Origin: Planctomycetaceae bacterium
Lineage (GTDB): Bacteria > Planctomycetota > Planctomycetia > Pirellulales > UBA1268
Direction: 5' to 3'
Assembly: GCA_005789975.1 (NCBI GenBank)
Contig: SXWC01000172.1
Span: 1-24,053, forward strand
DNA: 24,053 nt
Part shown: in pieces, positions 21,205-24,053 of the stretch
How positions within the stretch are numbered: the first letter of the stretch is position 1
Layout of the letters: each line of letters starts with the position of its first letter
Made by a program: the position numbers and the translations under genes
Notes under the pieces: model-generated
What the model was told of the DNA's origin: nothing
The model's database searches: none
What the model saw: only the letters and a program-made list of their open reading frames with translations

Positions 21205-23175
21205 ATGATCCGGCAGCCGCATCTTGTCCCGATGACTCTCGTGGTGGCCGCCGGCCTGCTGTTGGCTGCGGCCGGGTGCGGTGGCACGCAGGCTCCGCCG
21301 CCGGCGGCAAAGCCGGTGCCGGTGGCCGCTGCCCCGCTGGCCCCCGAGTCAGTGCCGGCCGCAGCCGCGTCAACCGAACCGGCGGCGCAGGCCGAACCGG
21401 CAATGCAGGCCGAACCGGCGGCGGCAGCCGAGCCCGCAGCGGCGACGATCCAGGATCTGATCGAGCGGTTGGCCGCGACCAAGGACAGTAACTCGCGGGT
21501 TCTGGTGCTCGACGAGATCGGTGCGATCGGACAAAACGCGAAGCCTGCCCTCGATGCGTTGCTGGCCGCCTTGGGCGACGAGGAGCCGCGGGTTCGCTGG
21601 CACGCCACCCGGGCGATCGGCCTGATCGGCGAGGATGCCCGCACCGCGATTCCCGCGATCCTCGAACTTCTCGACGACGCGGATCCGATCGTGGTGACGC
21701 AGGCCGCCGCCGCCGTCGCCTTGATTCGTGAGGATGATGGCCGCGCCGTGGTCCCTCCGGCGGATGCCGCGCTTTATTCATCCGCGATCGAGCCCCTGGC
21801 GAAAACGCTGGTCCATCCCGATGCCCGCGCCCGCCGTGCGGCCCTGCGGAGCCTTCGTATCCTGAGCGCGTCGCTCGCGGACATGGCCCCGATCGTGTCG
21901 AAGCAATTGGCTGATGCCGATCCCTCGGTCGTGCTCGCCGCCCTGCAGACGCTCGCGGACATGGACGACGACGCCGTGCCGTTCCTGATCGAGGCGCTGA
22001 AAGACCCGAAGGCCCGGTATTGGGCGGAGGTGGCGCTGACGGAGGTGGGGCCGACCGCCGCCCCGGCGGCCGAGGCGCTGGCCAAGATCGTGAGCGAGGC
22101 CGACGAGGAGGAGCGGCTCCAGGCGATTCTGGCCCTGGCCGCCATCGGTGAAAAAGCTTCCGCCGCCGCGCCGGAGATCGCCAAGGTCCTCGCTTCCGAC
22201 GACCCGTCGTCCCGACTGGCCGCGGCGTTCGCCCTGGGTCGAATCAAGGCGGCCGGGTGCGATGAGTGCCTCGAGAAGGCCGCCGCGTCCGACGATCGTT
22301 TTCTCGCGGCAACGGCCGCGTGGGCCCGGGCACGGGTTCATGCCGAAGATGCGACGCTCGTCCGTGAGGCGGTCGATCGGCTGACCAAGGGACTGGCCGA
22401 CGCCGATCCCGAGGTGCGGGCGGGTTGTGTTTCGGGGCTCTCCGATCTCGCCGAGGAATTCGATGCGGCGGGCCGCGAGCGACTGGCGGGCGAGTTCGTG
22501 GCCCTCCTGTCAGACAAGGATCCCGATGTCGGCACGGCCGCGGGGGGGGCGCTCATCCGGTTGGGAGCGGCGTCGGTCAACGCGTTGCAGTCCAAGATCA
22601 ACGACCCCGAGATTCGACTCAACATCATGGAGATCCTCGCGGCCCTCGGGCCGGCGGCGAAGCCGGTGCTCGCCGATCTCGTGAAGGCGCTCGACGATTC
22701 CGATCCGCGGGTCCGGGGCAACGCGGCCGTGGCGATCGGCGCCCTCGGTGCCGATGCCGCCGCCGCCGTGCCCGATCTGCAGAAGCTGTTGGCGGATGAA
22801 GCCGGTCCGGATGGGCTGCGGTATGCCGCGATCTACTCGCTCGGCCGCATCGGTCCCGCGGCCCTGGCCGCCGAAGAGACGATCCGTGGACTCACGCAGT
22901 CGAAGGACGAAATGATGGCGACCGTGGCGGTGTGGGCGGCGCTCAAGATCAAGCCGGAGGACAAGACGCTGTTCGAATCCGCCGTGCCCCTGCTGAGGCG
23001 GGCCCTCCGTGGTGAACGGGAGAACGTGAGGCTCGAGGCGGCGATGGCGCTCGGCGACATCGGCCCCCCCGCCGCCTCGTCGATCCCGCTGCTCGAACTC
23101 GTCGCCGAGGACGATCCCGTGAAGGCCGTGCGGTCGGCGGCCGCGGCCGCGGTCAAGAAGATCAAGGGGCTGTAG
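21205..23175 (+). CDS. HEAT-repeat lipoprotein
   Basis: A 656-residue exported protein. The signal peptide ends in a lipobox-like LAAAGC with Cys25, so it is probably lipid-anchored. A linker of about 55 residues rich in Ala and Pro follows, with EPAAQAEPAMQAEPA-type repeats. From about residue 82 to the end the chain is a series of HEAT/PBS-lyase-type repeats of about 35 residues. Typical units are ALGDEEPRVRWHATRAIGLIG, ALDDSDPRVRGNAAVAIGALG and ENVRLEAAMALGDIG. Such solenoids are protein-binding scaffolds; no enzymatic site is visible. ATG 21205 has AGGAG seven bases upstream and is preferred over an upstream GTG at 21190. The related HEAT arrays of lyases lack the lipoprotein signal, so a scaffold role at the membrane is inferred. 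Confidence 0.9.
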   Translation: MIRQPHLVPMTLVVAAGLLLAAAGCGGTQAPPPAAKPVPVAAAPLAPESVPAAAASTEPAAQAEPAMQAEPAAAAEPAAATIQDLIERLAATKDSNSRVLVLDEIGAIGQNAKPALDALLAALGDEEPRVRWHATRAIGLIGEDARTAIPAILELLDDADPIVVTQAAAAVALIREDDGRAVVPPADAALYSSAIEPLAKTLVHPDARARRAALRSLRILSASLADMAPIVSKQLADADPSVVLAALQTLADMDDDAVPFLIEALKDPKARYWAEVALTEVGPTAAPAAEALAKIVSEADEEERLQAILALAAIGEKASAAAPEIAKVLASDDPSSRLAAAFALGRIKAAGCDECLEKAAASDDRFLAATAAWARARVHAEDATLVREAVDRLTKGLADADPEVRAGCVSGLSDLAEEFDAAGRERLAGEFVALLSDKDPDVGTAAGGALIRLGAASVNALQSKINDPEIRLNIMEILAALGPAAKPVLADLVKALDDSDPRVRGNAAVAIGALGADAAAAVPDLQKLLADEAGPDGLRYAAIYSLGRIGPAALAAEETIRGLTQSKDEMMATVAVWAALKIKPEDKTLFESAVPLLRRALRGERENVRLEAAMALGDIGPPAASSIPLLELVAEDDPVKAVRSAAAAAVKKIKGL

Positions 23176-23205
23176 CAGCCCAGGGGGCGACGGCCATCGA
23201 CCGGC

Positions 23206-23757
23206 TCAGCCGGCCCGCTGCAGCACGGTCTTCGCCGCCATCTCGTCGATCCTGGCCTTGGCCAGCGTGCTCCAGGCCTGCTGGGCCGATTCCACGAACA
23301 CCACCGACTGCGCGGTGGTGACCCGTTGCAGGAAGAACCAGGACCGCGACAGGTGACGCTCGTCGTTGGCGGCGGAGATCACCACCATGTCGAACAGCCC
23401 GAGGTGGTTGCAGACCCGCGCGAGCGCCGCGTCAACGGTGCCGGGCACGAGTTGCACGCGGGCCTTCGCGTGGAGTCGCTGGTGTGCCTGCTTCAGCGAG
23501 ACCCCCGGCGGATCGGCCGGCGTGCGGCTTTCGAAGCGATCCACCCCGACGTACTGGATCTCGGACTCCGCGAGCGACGCTCCGGCGGCCTCGAGCAGCC
23601 GTTCCGTGCGGGCGAGCGTGCCCAGCCCGAGTTCGAGAATCCGCCGCGGGGATGCGTGAAGGGCGTGTCGGTAGAGGATCCGCTCGCCCGCCGGTTTGGA
23701 GAGCCTCGTGAGCCAGAGCTTCCGCAACATGCCCATTCGAGCCATGGCAAACCCCAT
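23206..23757 (-). CDS. Class I methyltransferase-like protein, function unknown
   Basis: A protein of about 183 residues with a glycine-rich stretch ILELGLGTLARTERLLEAAG (40-59). YVGVDRFESR follows (69-78, acidic residue ending strand 2), and later FDMVVISAAND. This is the order expected for a Rossmann-fold SAM-binding domain. The glycine pattern (ELGLGTLAR) is compatible with SAM motif I but not diagnostic. No substrate-specific motif is seen. The N-terminus is rich in methionines (MGFAMARMGMLRKLW); starts at 23757, 23745 or 23736 are all possible, and 23745 has GGGG six bases upstream. The frame runs on to 23883 without sense. It converges on the HEAT lipoprotein and is divergent from leuC. 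Confidence 0.6.
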   Translation of the reverse strand: MGFAMARMGMLRKLWLTRLSKPAGERILYRHALHASPRRILELGLGTLARTERLLEAAGASLAESEIQYVGVDRFESRTPADPPGVSLKQAHQRLHAKARVQLVPGTVDAALARVCNHLGLFDMVVISAANDERHLSRSWFFLQRVTTAQSVVFVESAQQAWSTLAKARIDEMAAKTVLQRAG

Positions 23758-23946
23758 CCGACGATGACGCGGACGATCTTCCCTGACCCTCCGCAGCCAT
23801 GAACAATCGGCAGGCGGCCACGGCGGACTCGACCGACCTTTCCGAAAGCGGCACACCTTGCCGGAACGGCATTCCGTGAACAACGGGATGCGGGCGGCGA
23901 GGAGCCGGTCGTGGTGCCCGCCTTTCGCGAGGGGGGCGCGTCGGCG

Positions 23947-23977
23947 GCCGCTTTTGGTACATTTGGAAGCGGCTTTT
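23947..23977 (+). promoter_or_regulatory. Terminator-like hairpin in the leuC leader (possible attenuator)
   Basis: GCCGCTT (23947-23953) and AAGCGGC (23967-23973) form a perfect seven-pair stem with a 13-base loop. It is followed by TTTT, and after CCCTCC by six more Ts (23984-23989). It lies 33 bases before the leuC ATG and points with the gene. This could be an attenuator, since leucine genes are often so controlled. No convincing leader peptide with stop codon was found. I see no gene in the rest of 23758-24009. Confidence 0.35.
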
Positions 23978-24009
23978 CCCTCCTTTTTTCACCCAGACCA
24001 TCCCCAGCC

Positions 24010-24053
24010 ATGCCCCCAGCACCCCGCACGCTCCTCGACAAGATCTGGGACGA
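24010..24053 (+). CDS. leuC: 3-isopropylmalate dehydratase large subunit, first 14 codons
   Basis: Only the N-terminus is in the window. It translates as MPPAPRTLLDKIWD, and the TLLDKIWD segment is the conserved start of LeuC (isopropylmalate isomerase large subunit, aconitase family), as in TLYEKLFDAHVV of E. coli. The enzyme interconverts 2- and 3-isopropylmalate in leucine synthesis, using a 4Fe-4S cluster whose ligands lie outside the window. ATG 24010 has no Shine-Dalgarno sequence in front. Homoaconitase or another family member cannot be excluded from so few residues. Confidence 0.75.
   Translation, partial: MPPAPRTLLDKIWD

Overview
The window looks like chromosomal DNA of a GC-rich planctomycete, probably of the Pirellulales type. 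This is an inference from family resemblance: a PEP-CTERM secreted protein, staphyloxanthin-type (C30) carotenoid desaturases, a FabD with GLSLGE instead of GHSLGE, and large surface or lipid proteins of planctomycete style. I see no insertion sequence, phage gene, CRISPR array or rRNA. Most of the window is housekeeping and lipid or pigment metabolism. No stretch over about 300 bases lacks a gene.

Left part (1-5013, all minus strand): a fatty-acid block reads rpmF, fabD, fabG, acpP, with acpP cut by the window edge. acpP probably has its own promoter and a structured leader. Upstream lies the Holliday-junction set ruvC, ruvA, ruvB, preceded by tRNA-Arg(ACG).

Middle (5058-14906): a PEP-CTERM protein with a consensus-like -35 and a clear terminator comes first. 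Next is a 902-residue fusion of an MFS/LplT-like flippase, a PlsC acyltransferase and what looks like a decayed acyl-ACP/AMP-ligase domain. A small secreted Val/Ala/Pro/Tyr repeat protein follows on the plus strand. Then comes a four-gene carotenoid operon: crtN-like desaturase, crtP-like oxygenase, PlsC-type acyltransferase and crtQ-like glycosyltransferase. Together these would desaturate, oxidise, glycosylate and acylate a squalene-derived C30 backbone. The backbone synthesis genes (hpnCDE or crtM) and the aldehyde dehydrogenase are not in the window.

Right part (14924-24053): purK and purE (minus) face the carotenoid operon. They are followed by a Sua5/TsaC tRNA-modification gene, a TIGR01777-type sugar-nucleotide epimerase whose stop codon sits in a 14-bp tandem repeat, an MFS transporter, a secreted protein of unknown function, a HEAT-repeat lipoprotein with a hairpin-bearing leader, a methyltransferase-like protein, and the first 14 codons of leuC.

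The best candidates for something new are the MFS-PlsC-pseudoligase fusion and the carotenoid operon in which a soluble-type HX4D acyltransferase may replace the membrane acyltransferase CrtO. Promoter calls rest on hexamer matching by eye and are tentative.
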